From Streptomyces sp. ATexAB-D23 (GTDB lineage Bacteria > Actinomycetota > Actinomycetes > Streptomycetales > Streptomycetaceae): DNA of 64,000 nt. Both the position numbers and the translations under genes were made by a program. The notes beneath the pieces are model-generated. The model made no database searches and was not told the DNA's origin. It saw only the letters and a list, made by a program, of their open reading frames with translations. Numbering within the stretch: the stretch's first letter is position 1; each line of letters starts with the position of its first letter. Positions 45,009-53,457 of the stretch are shown in pieces. Location: assembly GCF_000373645.1 (NCBI RefSeq), contig NZ_KB892002.1, positions 310,001 through 374,000 on the forward strand, read 5' to 3'.

Positions 45009-45920
45009 ATGAAGACCCCGAGCCTTCCGATCCGCTCCCTTCCGATCCCCTCCCTTCCGATCCGTCGCCTCCCGATCCGTGCCCTCCCGATCCCAGCCGT
45101 GCCGATCCCGGCCGTGCCGACCGCGCTGCTGAGAGCGACCGCGCTGGAACTCGCGGTGCTCGCCGGACACGCGCTGCTGTACCCCACCGGGATCGCCGAC
45201 GAACGGCGCCCCGAGCCGACCCCGGCCCCGACGCCGGACCCCCGCGCCACCGGTCGGCTGCCGGGCGAGGTGGCCGGTCGGCCACCTGTCGTTCTCCTGC
45301 ACGGATTCATCGACAACCGCTCGGTCTTCGTCCTGCTGCGCCGCTCGCTGGCCCGGCACGGCTGGCACCATCTGGAGTCGCTCAACCACTCACCGCTGAC
45401 CAGCGACATCCGTACGGCCGCCGAGCTGCTGGGCCGGCACATCGAGGAGATCTGCGCCCGCACCGGGCACGAACGGGTCGACATCGTGGGCCACAGCCTC
45501 GGGGGCCTCATCGCTCGCTACTACGTCCAGCGACTGGGCGGTGACCACCGGGTCCGCACCCTGGTCACGCTGGGTACACCGCATGCCGGCACCGCCGTCG
45601 CCCCGCTGGCCGGCGCCCTGCCCATCGTGCGCCAGATGCGCGGCGGCTCGGCCCCCATCGAGGAGCTGAGGCTGCCCGCGCCCGGCTGCCGCACCCGGTT
45701 CGTCAGCTTCTGGAGCGAGCTGGACCGGGTGATCGTCCCGCCCGAGGCGGCCTGCGTCGACCACCCCGACCTCGACGCGGTGAACGTACGCGTCACCGGC
45801 ATCGGACACCTCGCCCTGCCTGTGCACCCGGCGGTGGCGGCCGCCGTACGCCAGGCGCTCGACACGGCGGAGCCCGCCCACGGGTCCAGCGGGACCGCCC
45901 GATCGGCCTCCGTCGCCTAA
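45009..45920 (+). CDS. alpha/beta-hydrolase, triacylglycerol-lipase type
   Basis: 303 residues from ATG at 45009, GGAGG 7 nt upstream. Residues 5-39 are seven five-residue units of the (S/R/A)-(L/V)-P-I-(R/P) type, where a signal peptide would be expected. The lipase domain follows: [14 protein letters not shown] (oxyanion region), [14 protein letters not shown] (nucleophile Ser), [23 protein letters not shown] (Asp) and [14 protein letters not shown] block with His. Probably a secreted or membrane-associated esterase. Divergent from icmB. Confidence 0.88.
   Translation: MKTPSLPIRSLPIPSLPIRRLPIRALPIPAVPIPAVPTALLRATALELAVLAGHALLYPTGIADERRPEPTPAPTPDPRATGRLPGEVAGRPPVVLLHGFIDNRSVFVLLRRSLARHGWHHLESLNHSPLTSDIRTAAELLGRHIEEICARTGHERVDIVGHSLGGLIARYYVQRLGGDHRVRTLVTLGTPHAGTAVAPLAGALPIVRQMRGGSAPIEELRLPAPGCRTRFVSFWSELDRVIVPPEAACVDHPDLDAVNVRVTGIGHLALPVHPAVAAAVRQALDTAEPAHGSSGTARSASVA
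45021..45125. repeat. 15-bp minisatellite at the 5' end of the lipase gene
   Basis: Seven tandem 15-bp units related to TCCCTTCCGATCCGC encode [35 protein letters not shown]. The last two units are the most diverged. Confidence 0.88.
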
Positions 45921-46120
45921 AACCGAACACTTTTCGAACGTAGAGCCAAAGCTCTGTGCGGACGCCACCGAAAGACGGCCGATTGCCCCTTTTCCCGGGC
46001 GCCGTGGGGCCGTCGAAGATTGTCGGCGGCGGATACCGCCGGGTACAGTCGCGGCCACTGCTTAGCCCCGGGGTCCCCACACCCCGGACTGGTCCTGCTG
46101 CCGAGGCGAGAGAGAAGTTG

Positions 46121-47677
46121 GTGAACGACCAGCACCCCCACGCCGGGTATGCCGGATACGACAGCCACCCCACGGGCAGCTTCGACAGTGACCCGCTCTT
46201 CGGCTCCCTCCCCGGCGGCTCCTACGAAGGCTCGCACGACACGGCGGGGGGCTACGGCGTCCCGTACACCGGCGGACAGGCCGGATACAGCGGCTCGTAC
46301 GGCACCACCCAGTGGGACACGGGCGCTCACCAGGCCGCCGAGTACAACGACTTCACCGGCTACCCGGCCTACGCCGACCAGGCCCAGCAGCACCCGCAGT
46401 ACGACGCCCCGTCCCCGTACGACACCGGCGCCACCTGGCTGCCGACGCAGGGCTACGCCCCGGACTCCTCCGGCCAGTGGGACACCACCGCCTGGAACAC
46501 CGCGTCGTACGACACCGGCGCATACGACGCCACCGCCTGGAACACCGGCGCCACGCCCGAGCACGCACAGCAAAGTATGCAAAACCTGGCGGGGTCGAAC
46601 GAAGCCGAACAGGCCCCCCTGACAGACACGTACGAGGCACACGGGACGTACGAGGCACACGAGACGTACGGGGCGCACGACACGTACGACGCTCATGACA
46701 CCTACGGGGCGCACGACACGTACGAGACGTACGAGCACTCCGCCTACGACCCGTACGAGCCCTACCGAATCGCCGAGAGCGAAGACACCGCCGACCACCC
46801 CGAAGCGGATCTCGAAGCCGATCTCGAAGCGCGCCCCGACGCGGACCCCGGCACCGGCCCCGGCGGCCATCCCGACCTCGCCCCGGTCGACGCGCACCGC
46901 CCCGCCGGCCGGCCCGTCCCCCGCAGCGGTGGCCGCAGCCGCAGGCGTTCCCCCGCGAAGCGTTCCGCACTCCTCACCGTCGCCGTTCCCTCCGCCTGCG
47001 TGATGAGCGTGGCCGGGATCGCCGCCGCCTCGGTGGGCGGCATGGGCGGGGGCGAGACGAAGAAGGACGACACCACGACGATGGCCGCCGCCGACCCCGG
47101 CACGGTCGAGCCGGTCGCGGCCAACAACGAGCTGGACACCCAGCTCGCCAACCTCAGCGCCGACGCGGAGAACTTCGCGGACCGCGCCAGCCGCACCCAG
47201 GAGCGCATCGACCTCAAGGCGCGGCAGGCCGCCGAGAAGAAGAAGCGCGAGGAGGAGGCGGCTCGCAAGGAGGCCCTGCGCCCCAAATTCGTGATGCCGG
47301 TCAAGGAGCACGGGCTGAGCGCGTACTTCGGCCAGGCGGGCGTCAACTGGATGTCCGTGCACACGGGCATCGACTTCCCGGTCCAGTACGGCACCCCGGT
47401 GATGGCCGCGACCGACGGCACCGTCCGCACGCAGTACAACAGCGCCTACGGCAACATGGCCATCGTGACCATGGCCGACGGCACCGAGACCTGGTACTGC
47501 CACCTCAGCAGCACCCGGATCCGCTCGGGCCAGGTCAAGGCGGGCGACGTCATCGCGTACTCCGGCAGCTCCGGGAACTCGACCGGCCCGCACATGCACT
47601 TCGAGGTGCGGCCCGGCGGCGGCGCGGCCATCGACCCGCTGCCCTGGCTCCGCAGCCACGACGTCAACCCCACCTGA
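46121..47677 (+). CDS. M23-family metallopeptidase with repeat-rich N-terminal region
   Basis: 518 residues from GTG at 46121 (TTG at 46118 is an alternative). Residues 1-270 are Tyr/Gly/Asp/Thr-rich and disordered, including six TYxAHx-type units at 170-205. One hydrophobic helix (SALLTVAVPSACVMSVAGIA, ~285-305) is preceded by Arg-rich RSGGRSRRRSPAKR, so the N-terminal part is cytoplasmic and the rest outside. After a short coiled coil comes the lysostaphin-type domain: HTGIDFPVQYGTPV (H, D) and HMHFEVRPGG (HxH). It likely cuts peptidoglycan cross-links. No ydaO-type leader is visible upstream. Confidence 0.9.
   Translation: MNDQHPHAGYAGYDSHPTGSFDSDPLFGSLPGGSYEGSHDTAGGYGVPYTGGQAGYSGSYGTTQWDTGAHQAAEYNDFTGYPAYADQAQQHPQYDAPSPYDTGATWLPTQGYAPDSSGQWDTTAWNTASYDTGAYDATAWNTGATPEHAQQSMQNLAGSNEAEQAPLTDTYEAHGTYEAHETYGAHDTYDAHDTYGAHDTYETYEHSAYDPYEPYRIAESEDTADHPEADLEADLEARPDADPGTGPGGHPDLAPVDAHRPAGRPVPRSGGRSRRRSPAKRSALLTVAVPSACVMSVAGIAAASVGGMGGGETKKDDTTTMAAADPGTVEPVAANNELDTQLANLSADAENFADRASRTQERIDLKARQAAEKKKREEEAARKEALRPKFVMPVKEHGLSAYFGQAGVNWMSVHTGIDFPVQYGTPVMAATDGTVRTQYNSAYGNMAIVTMADGTETWYCHLSSTRIRSGQVKAGDVIAYSGSSGNSTGPHMHFEVRPGGGAAIDPLPWLRSHDVNPT
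46628..46735. repeat. 18-bp tandem repeats in the M23 gene
   Basis: Six units related to ACGTACGAGGCACACGAG encode TYEAHG TYEAHE TYGAHD TYDAHD TYGAHD TYETYE in the predicted cytoplasmic region. Confidence 0.85.
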
Positions 47678-47694
47678 GCCGGTGAGCGGCCCGG

Positions 47695-47722
47695 CGGCCG
47701 GAGCCCCTCGGGGCCCCGGCCG
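47695..47722. terminator. bidirectional terminator between the M23 gene and pcrA
   Basis: CGGCCGG (47695-47701) and GCCCC (47703-47707) pair with GGGGC (47710-47714) and CCGGCCG (47716-47722), interrupted by one A/C mismatch. Located between convergent stop codons. Confidence 0.85.
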
Positions 47723-47733
47723 TCACACGCGTC

Positions 47734-50205
47734 TCAGAGCTTCTGTACCGGCGCGTACCGCAGGAGCAGCTTCTTCGGGCGGTCGTCTCCGAAGTCGACC
47801 GTGGCCTTCGCCTGGTCGCCGACGCCCTCGACCGCCGTCACCGTGCCCAGACCGAACTGGTCGTGCGTGACCCGGTCGCCGGCCGCCAGGGTGATCGTCG
47901 GCCGGTCCGAGGTCCGCCGGGTGGCGAAGCCCGAAGGGCCGGAGCGGGCGCGGGAGGCGGAGAGCGACGAGGTGATGCCGGACGTCGGCCCGGCGGGGGC
48001 GGCCATCGGGCCCTTGCGCTTCCACTCCAGGTGCTGGTCCGGGATCTCCTCCAGGAACCGCGACGGCGGGTTGTACGAGGGCTGGCCCCAGGCGCTGCGC
48101 ATGACCGCGCGGGTCAGGTACAGGCGCTCGCGGGCGCGGGTGATGCCGACGTACGCGAGCCTGCGCTCCTCCTCCAGCTCCTTGACCTGGCCCAGCGCCC
48201 GCATGTGCGGGAAGACGCCGTCCTCCATGCCGGTCAGGAAGACCACCGGGAATTCGAGGCCCTTCGCCGTGTGCAGGGTCATCAGCGTGATGACGCCGGA
48301 GCCGTCCTCGTCCTCGTCGGGGATCTGGTCGGAGTCGGCGACGAGCGCGACCTTCTCCAGGAACTCGGCGAGGGTGCCCGTCCCCTCCTCCTCGCCGCGC
48401 TCCTGCTCGAATTCGAGCGCGACGGCGGCCAGCTCCTGGAGGTTCTCGATGCGGGTCTCGTCCTGCGGGTCGGTGGATGCCTGGAGCTCGGCGAGGTAGC
48501 CCGTACGCTCCAGGACCGCTTCCAGCACGACGGCAGGGCCCGCGCCGGACTCCACGACCGTGCGCAGCTCCTCCATCAGCGTGTTGAACCGCTTCACGGC
48601 GTTGGCCGAACGGGCGGCCATGCCGTACGCCTCGTCCACACGGCGCAGCGCCTGCGGGAAGGTGATCTTCTCGCGCAGGGACAGGGCGTCGATCATCGCC
48701 TCGGCGCGGTCGCCGATGCCGCGCTTGGGCACGTTCAGGATGCGGCGGAGGGGGACGGTGTCCTCGGGGTTGGCGAGGACCCGGAGGTAGGCCAGGACGT
48801 CCCGGACCTCTTTGCGCTCGTAGAAGCGCACGCCGCCGACGACCTTGTAGGGCAGGCCGACGCGGATGAAGATCTCCTCGAAGACACGGGACTGCGCGTT
48901 CGTCCGGTAGAAGACGGCTACGTCTCCGGCCTTGGCATCGCCCGCGTCGGTGAGGCGGTCGATCTCCTCGGCGACGAACTGCGCCTCGTCGTGCTCGGTG
49001 TCCGCGACGTAGCCGGTGATGCGGGCGCCGGTGCCGGCGTTGGTCCACAGATTCTTCGGGCGGCGGCTCTCGTTGCGCTCGATGACCGCGTTGGCGGCGG
49101 ACAGGATCGTCTGGGTGGAGCGGTAGTTCTGCTCCAGCAGGATCGTCGTCGCGTCCGGGTAGTCCTCCTCGAACTGGAGGATGTTGCGGATGGTCGCGCC
49201 CCGGAAGGCGTAGATCGACTGGTCCGCGTCACCCACGACGCACAGCTCGGCTGGGGCGTCCTCGGGACCGGACGGGCCGACCAGCTCGCGTACGAGGGTG
49301 TACTGGGCGTGGTTGGTGTCCTGGTACTCGTCGACCAGGACGTGGCGGAAGCGGCGGCGGTAGTGCTCGGCGACGTCGGGGAAGGCCTGGAGCAGGTGGA
49401 CCGTCGTCATGATGATGTCGTCGAAGTCCAGCGCGTTGGCCTCGCGCAGCCGGGCCTGGTACATCGCGTACGCCTGGGCCAGGGTCTTCTCGAAACCTCC
49501 CCCGTTCTCGGCTTCGCTCGAATGGGAGGTGCCCCCTGTGACCTGCCCGGCGAAGGTCTCCTCGTCGATGAGCTCGTTCTTGAGGTTGGAGACCTTGGCC
49601 GTGAACGACTTCGGCGGGTAGCGCTTCGGGTCCAGCTCCAGGTCGCGGCAGACCAGGGCCATCAGCCGCTTGGAGTCGGCCGCGTCGTAGATCGAGAACG
49701 AGGAGGTGAAGCCGAGCTTCTTCGACTCGCGGCGCAGGATGCGGACGCAGGCGCTGTGGAAGGTCATGACCCACATGGCGTTGGCCCGGGGCCCGACCAG
49801 CTGCTCGACGCGCTCCTTCATCTCGCCGGCGGCCTTGTTGGTGAAGGTGATCGCCAGGATCTGGCCGGGGTGCACGCCGCGCTCGGCCAGGAGATGGGCG
49901 ATGCGGTGGGTCAGCACCCGGGTCTTGCCGGAGCCGGCGCCGGCGACGATGAGCAGCGGGGACCCGGCGTGCACGACGGCGGCGCGCTGCTCGGTGTTCA
50001 GCCCGTCGAGCAGGGCCGCGGGGTCGATGACGGGGCGGTGGGCACCGTCGCGGTAGTACGCGTCGCGCGGCGGCGGGCCGTCGAACACGCCCGCGAAAAG
50101 GTCCTCCGGCACCGCTTCGGGTGCGGAGTCCTCGGGGGGCGGCGGGGGCCCTTCCTCCTCGGACTGGAGGCCGGCCAGGAAACTGTCGTCAAAGAGGCTG
50201 CTCAT
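47734..50205 (-). CDS. pcrA: ATP-dependent DNA helicase, UvrD/PcrA type
   Basis: 823 residues. Superfamily 1A motifs in order: LNTEQRAAVVHAGSP (Q motif), LLIVAGAGSGKTRVLTHRIA (Walker A), VLVDEYQDTNHAQYTLVREL (Walker B), NYRSTQTILSAANAVI, and VITLMTLHTAKGLEFPVVFL plus LAYVGITRARERLYL. It unwinds DNA 3'-5' in repair and replication-fork processing. The C-terminus ends with a PcrA-type module (GDRVTHDQFGLGTVTAVEG). Convergent with the M23 gene, divergent from the NlpC/P60 gene. Confidence 0.96.
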   Translation of the reverse strand: MSSLFDDSFLAGLQSEEEGPPPPPEDSAPEAVPEDLFAGVFDGPPPRDAYYRDGAHRPVIDPAALLDGLNTEQRAAVVHAGSPLLIVAGAGSGKTRVLTHRIAHLLAERGVHPGQILAITFTNKAAGEMKERVEQLVGPRANAMWVMTFHSACVRILRRESKKLGFTSSFSIYDAADSKRLMALVCRDLELDPKRYPPKSFTAKVSNLKNELIDEETFAGQVTGGTSHSSEAENGGGFEKTLAQAYAMYQARLREANALDFDDIIMTTVHLLQAFPDVAEHYRRRFRHVLVDEYQDTNHAQYTLVRELVGPSGPEDAPAELCVVGDADQSIYAFRGATIRNILQFEEDYPDATTILLEQNYRSTQTILSAANAVIERNESRRPKNLWTNAGTGARITGYVADTEHDEAQFVAEEIDRLTDAGDAKAGDVAVFYRTNAQSRVFEEIFIRVGLPYKVVGGVRFYERKEVRDVLAYLRVLANPEDTVPLRRILNVPKRGIGDRAEAMIDALSLREKITFPQALRRVDEAYGMAARSANAVKRFNTLMEELRTVVESGAGPAVVLEAVLERTGYLAELQASTDPQDETRIENLQELAAVALEFEQERGEEEGTGTLAEFLEKVALVADSDQIPDEDEDGSGVITLMTLHTAKGLEFPVVFLTGMEDGVFPHMRALGQVKELEEERRLAYVGITRARERLYLTRAVMRSAWGQPSYNPPSRFLEEIPDQHLEWKRKGPMAAPAGPTSGITSSLSASRARSGPSGFATRRTSDRPTITLAAGDRVTHDQFGLGTVTAVEGVGDQAKATVDFGDDRPKKLLLRYAPVQKL

Positions 50206-50316
50206 CGCTCCCCGAGTCTAGAGCCCCCCACTGACACTCGGCCCCGCTCCGAAGAGGTCACGAAAATGTATCGGGCATATCGAACATCAACCTTCCCAGC
50301 GGCACCCCGCGTTGGT

Positions 50317-50322
50317 TAGCGT
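50317..50322 (+). promoter_or_regulatory. candidate -10 of the riboswitch transcript
   Basis: TAGCGT at 50317-50322 would start transcription near 50329, about 50 nt before the riboswitch core. The preceding 50206-50316 stretch, upstream of pcrA, shows no other feature. No clear -35 sequence was seen. Confidence 0.4.
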
Positions 50323-50375
50323 GCTCGTTCGGACGGCCCGTACCCCCAGAGGCGACCCACGCCGAGCGGGCGTCC

Positions 50376-50504
50376 ACGCCGAATCCGGGCCCGCCCGGAA
50401 CCGGGGACCCACACGCATCACCGGGGTGAATCGGTCCGCGTCCCCACTGGACCGTAGGGCAGCCTTCCGTTCCGCCCGAACCCGACAGCTAACCCGGTAG
50501 GCGG
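50376..50504 (+). ncRNA. ydaO/yuaA (c-di-AMP) riboswitch
   Basis: The leader of the NlpC/P60 gene contains, in order, the conserved elements of the ydaO class: GCCGAATCC (~50378), CCGGGGACCCA (~50401), CCGGGGTGAATCGG (~50421), AGGGCAGCCTTCCG (~50456) and CGAACCCGACAGCTAACCC (~50477) followed by GGTAGGCGG. These riboswitches bind c-di-AMP and turn gene expression off by early transcription termination; in Streptomyces they precede cell-wall hydrolase genes such as rpfA. The element ends ~10 nt before the Shine-Dalgarno. Recognition is by sequence blocks, not by covariance scoring. Confidence 0.93.
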
Positions 50505-50526
50505 TCCACGGAAGGAGATGCCGGCC

Positions 50527-51663
50527 TTGGCGTCGCATCGCAAACCGCGCCCCCGGGTGCGCTCCGCCGCCCCTGTCGTGGGGCTCACCTCCGCCGCGCT
50601 CGCGACGGTCACCCTGTTGTCCTCGCAGAGCGCGACGGCCGCCCCGGCTCCCAAGCCCAGCATCGAGGACGTACAGAGGAAGGTCGACGACCTCTACCGG
50701 CAGGCGGGCACCGCGACCCAGAAGTACAACCAGGCCAAGGAGGCCGCGGACAAGCAGCGGACCAAGGTCGACACCTTGCTGGAGGACGTGGCCAAGCGCA
50801 CCGCGAAGCTGAACGACGCGCGCAGGACGCTCGGCAACTACGCCGCCGCGCAGTACCGCGACGGCGCCCTCGCGCCGACCGCGACGTTCTTCCTGGCCGA
50901 CAACCCGCAGTCGTTCTTCGACCAGACCCACCTGATGAACCGGATGGCCGACCGCCAGCAGCAGGCGGTCGACGAGTTCCGTACGCAGCAGGCGAAGGCG
51001 TCCAAGCAGCGCGCCCAGGCCGTCGAGAGCCTGGAGACGCTCACCGAGTCGCAGACCGCGCTGCGCACCAGCAAGCAGAACGTCCAGAACAAGCTGACCG
51101 AGGCCCGGACGCTGCTGTCGAAGCTGACCGCCGAGGAGAAGGCACGCCTGGCGGAGCTGGAGCGCAAGAAGGAGGCGGAGGCCAAGCGCAAGGCGGAGGA
51201 GCTGGCGAAGAAGCAGGCCGCCGCCAAGAAGGAGGCCGAGCGCAAGGCCAAGGAGTCGGGCGGTGGTACGGAGACAGGTTCGGGTTCGGGTTCGGACTCC
51301 GGCTCCAGCGCGTCCACGAAGGCGGAGAAGGTCCTCGCGTTCGCCCGCGCCCAGATCGGCAAGCCGTATGTCTGGGGGGCGACCGGCCCCTCCTCGTACG
51401 ACTGCTCGGGGCTCACCCAGGCGGCGTGGAAGGCGGCCGGGGTCGATATACCGCGGACCACCTGGGACCAGGTGAACGTCGGGACCCGGATCGCCACGGC
51501 CGATCTCCAACCCGGTGACCTGGTCTTCTTCTACGACGACATCAGCCACGTCGGGATCTACAAGGGCGACGGGATGATGATCCACGCGCCGAAGCCCGGG
51601 GCGAACGTGCGCGAGGAGTCGATCTACTACATGCCGATCTACGGAAGCGTGCGCCCGGCCTGA
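50527..51663 (+). CDS. NlpC/P60 peptidoglycan endopeptidase (riboswitch-controlled)
   Basis: 378 residues from TTG at 50527. The ATG at 50518 directly touches AAGGAG and is too close for initiation; TTG is 9 nt away and gives MASHRKPR, matching the paralogue's MAAHRKPR. Signal peptide (~residues 10-40, ending near ATAAPAP), long coiled coil with QRKVDDLYRQAG and a Lys/Ala/Glu helix, a Gly/Ser linker, then NlpC/P60: IGKPYVWGATGPSSYDCSGLTQ (Cys nucleophile), DISHVGIYKGDG (His) and IHAPKPG. It hydrolyses peptide cross-bridges in the wall. Start confidence moderate; function high. Confidence 0.92.
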   Translation: MASHRKPRPRVRSAAPVVGLTSAALATVTLLSSQSATAAPAPKPSIEDVQRKVDDLYRQAGTATQKYNQAKEAADKQRTKVDTLLEDVAKRTAKLNDARRTLGNYAAAQYRDGALAPTATFFLADNPQSFFDQTHLMNRMADRQQQAVDEFRTQQAKASKQRAQAVESLETLTESQTALRTSKQNVQNKLTEARTLLSKLTAEEKARLAELERKKEAEAKRKAEELAKKQAAAKKEAERKAKESGGGTETGSGSGSDSGSSASTKAEKVLAFARAQIGKPYVWGATGPSSYDCSGLTQAAWKAAGVDIPRTTWDQVNVGTRIATADLQPGDLVFFYDDISHVGIYKGDGMMIHAPKPGANVREESIYYMPIYGSVRPA

Positions 51664-51673
51664 CCGGGGAAGG

Positions 51674-51699
51674 GGGCCGGTCCGGAAGCGGGCCGGCCC
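51674..51699. terminator. bidirectional terminator after the first NlpC/P60 gene
   Basis: GGGCCGGTCCG (51674-51684) pairs with CGGGCCGGCCC (51689-51699), with one G-U pair and a GAAG loop, between convergent stop codons. Confidence 0.85.
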
Positions 51700-51709
51700 G
51701 GCGCGTTCC

Positions 51710-52063
51710 TCAGGTCCAGAGCGTGGCGATGAAGATGTTGGCGACGGTCAGGGCGCCGACCGCCGCGAAGGGGCCCTTGCCCACCTTCTCCTCGTCCCGC
51801 TTGACGTAGACCAGCCCGAGGATCACGACCAGGATCAGCAGCTTGATGCCGATCTTGACGTTGTTCACGGGGTAGTCGTCCGCCTGGTCGAGCCCGACCA
51901 GGGCGACTCCGGTGACCAGCATGGTCAGCGCACCGTGCAGCATTCCGGGGACGAACCGGGCCGTGCCGGCCTTCATCGCCTTCATCTGGCCGAGGAAACC
52001 GCCGAGCAGGGCGGCGATGCCGATGATGTGCAGGGCGACGACGAAATCGATGAGTACGCGCAT
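51710..52063 (-). CDS. small four-helix membrane protein
   Basis: 117 residues with four hydrophobic segments (VVALHIIGIAALLGGFL, ALTMLVTGVALVGL, LLILVVILGLVYV, AAVGALTVANIFIA). It resembles the conserved actinobacterial family of unknown function often seen between NlpC/P60 genes. It starts with ATG at 52063 and faces the first NlpC/P60 gene. Confidence 0.82.
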   Translation of the reverse strand: MRVLIDFVVALHIIGIAALLGGFLGQMKAMKAGTARFVPGMLHGALTMLVTGVALVGLDQADDYPVNNVKIGIKLLILVVILGLVYVKRDEEKVGKGPFAAVGALTVANIFIATLWT

Positions 52064-52368
52064 GGCCGCACCATAGCCCCGGGCGTCCCGGCGCCCGTCA
52101 CCCAGGTGGGGCGTACGGACAATTAAATGACAGATGTACCTATTGCCTGAATCTGCGGCAATTTTTATGGTCGTTCACGACCATTCACGATCGCCCGACG
52201 ACAATGCCACGCCAAGAGCAGGCAATAGGCGTCAAAACGACTCCCGGCCGTGTCCTCGGATTAGCGTCCCTTCCCGGCGGCCGTACCCGGACACTGTCCT
52301 GGCCGGACCGCCGATGAAGCCCGCCGGTAGACCCCGCCGGGCAGTCGCACGGAAGGACGCCCGCCCTC
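52064..52368. other. intergenic region upstream of the second NlpC/P60 gene
   Basis: 305 nt, unusually AT-rich in its first half. ATGGTCGT-TC-ACGACCAT (52167-52184) is a perfect inverted repeat after a T5 run, and ATTCACGA partly repeats it. None of the ydaO blocks found upstream of the other NlpC/P60 gene is present. A promoter for the + strand gene is likely here, but I cannot assign boxes confidently. Confidence 0.55.
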
Positions 52369-53415
52369 GTGGCAGCGCATCGCAAGCCCAGGCAGCGCCT
52401 GTACACCGGCTCCGCGGCCCGCACCGCGGCGACCCTCGCCTTCGCCGGAGCCGCGACCGCCGCCGCGCTGCCCGGAGCCGCGCACGCGGACCCGGCCCCG
52501 ACCGCCGCCCAGGTCAAGGCCCAGGTGGACCGGCTGTACCGGGAGGCCGAGGCCGCCACCGAGAAGTACAACGGCGCGAAGACCGAGGCGGCCGCCGCCG
52601 CGAAGTCGGTCGACGCCCTGCGCGACGAGGCCGCCCGCAGGACCGGCCGCCTCAACGCCGCCCGGGACGCCCTCGGCTCGTACGCCGCCGCGCAGTACCG
52701 CTCCGCCGGGATCGACCCCTCCGTGCAGCTGGCGCTCTCCTCCGACCCCGACCAGTACCTCCGGCGCGCCTCGTACGTGGAGCGCGCCGACGAACGCCGG
52801 GCGGCGGAACTCGGCTCGGTGCGGCGCCAGGTCGCCGACATCGCCCAGGTGCGCGCCGAGGCGGCCGACAAGCTGACCGAGCTGGCCGCCCGCCAGGCCG
52901 CCCTGAAGGAGCACCGGGCGACCGTCCGCGCCAAGCTCGCCGAGGCCCGGCGCCTGCTCGCCCGCCTCTCCCCCGCCGAGCGCGCCGCCTACGCCGCCTC
53001 CGAGGACGGCCGGGGCGCCGGCCACGCCGACCGCGGCACCCCGCGCGGCGCGGTCGCCGCTCCCAACGCGCGCGCGGCCCAGGCCGTCGCCTTCGCCTAC
53101 AGCGCGCTGGGCAAGCCGTACGTCTGGGGCGCGACCGGGCCCGCCTCGTTCGACTGCTCGGGCCTCACCCAGGCCGCCTGGCGCGCGGCCGGGGTCTCGC
53201 TCCCCCGGACCACGTACACCCAGATCAACGCGGGCCGGCGGGTCTCCCGGTCCGAACTGGCCCCGGGAGACCTGGTGTTCTTCTACTCCGGCGTCACCCA
53301 TGTCGGTCTGTACATCGGCAACGGGCAGATGATCCACGCCCCGCGCCCGGGGGCTCCGGTCAGGGTCGCGCCGATCAACGAAATGCCTTTCGCGGGGGCG
53401 ACCCGGGTGGCATAG
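52369..53415 (+). CDS. NlpC/P60 peptidoglycan endopeptidase (paralogue)
   Basis: 348 residues from GTG at 52369, GGAAGGA 11 nt upstream. Signal peptide (TLAFAGAATAAALPGAAHA), coiled coil (VKAQVDRLYREAEAATEKYNGAK...), then NlpC/P60 domain: LGKPYVWGATGPASFDCSGL (Cys), GVTHVGLYIGNGQMIHAP (His). Sequence and layout follow the riboswitch-controlled gene 1.8 kb upstream, so the pair arose by duplication, but the leader differs. A GNAT gene follows 42 nt downstream. Confidence 0.93.
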   Translation: MAAHRKPRQRLYTGSAARTAATLAFAGAATAAALPGAAHADPAPTAAQVKAQVDRLYREAEAATEKYNGAKTEAAAAAKSVDALRDEAARRTGRLNAARDALGSYAAAQYRSAGIDPSVQLALSSDPDQYLRRASYVERADERRAAELGSVRRQVADIAQVRAEAADKLTELAARQAALKEHRATVRAKLAEARRLLARLSPAERAAYAASEDGRGAGHADRGTPRGAVAAPNARAAQAVAFAYSALGKPYVWGATGPASFDCSGLTQAAWRAAGVSLPRTTYTQINAGRRVSRSELAPGDLVFFYSGVTHVGLYIGNGQMIHAPRPGAPVRVAPINEMPFAGATRVA

Positions 53416-53457
53416 GCTCCCGGTTTCCGAGCCCGACCGCCGTGAGGACACCCACGC

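Noticed and set aside
45921..46120. A ydaO-type riboswitch upstream of the M23 peptidase gene
   Set aside because: The 200-nt leader has GC-rich hairpins but not the conserved blocks of the class.
50206..50316. SOS/LexA box upstream of pcrA
   Set aside because: CGAACATCAACC lacks the second GTTC half needed for the Streptomyces LexA motif.
52200..52368. A second ydaO riboswitch upstream of the second NlpC/P60 gene
   Set aside because: None of the conserved blocks GGGGTGAAT, CAGCTAAC or GCCGAATCC is present.
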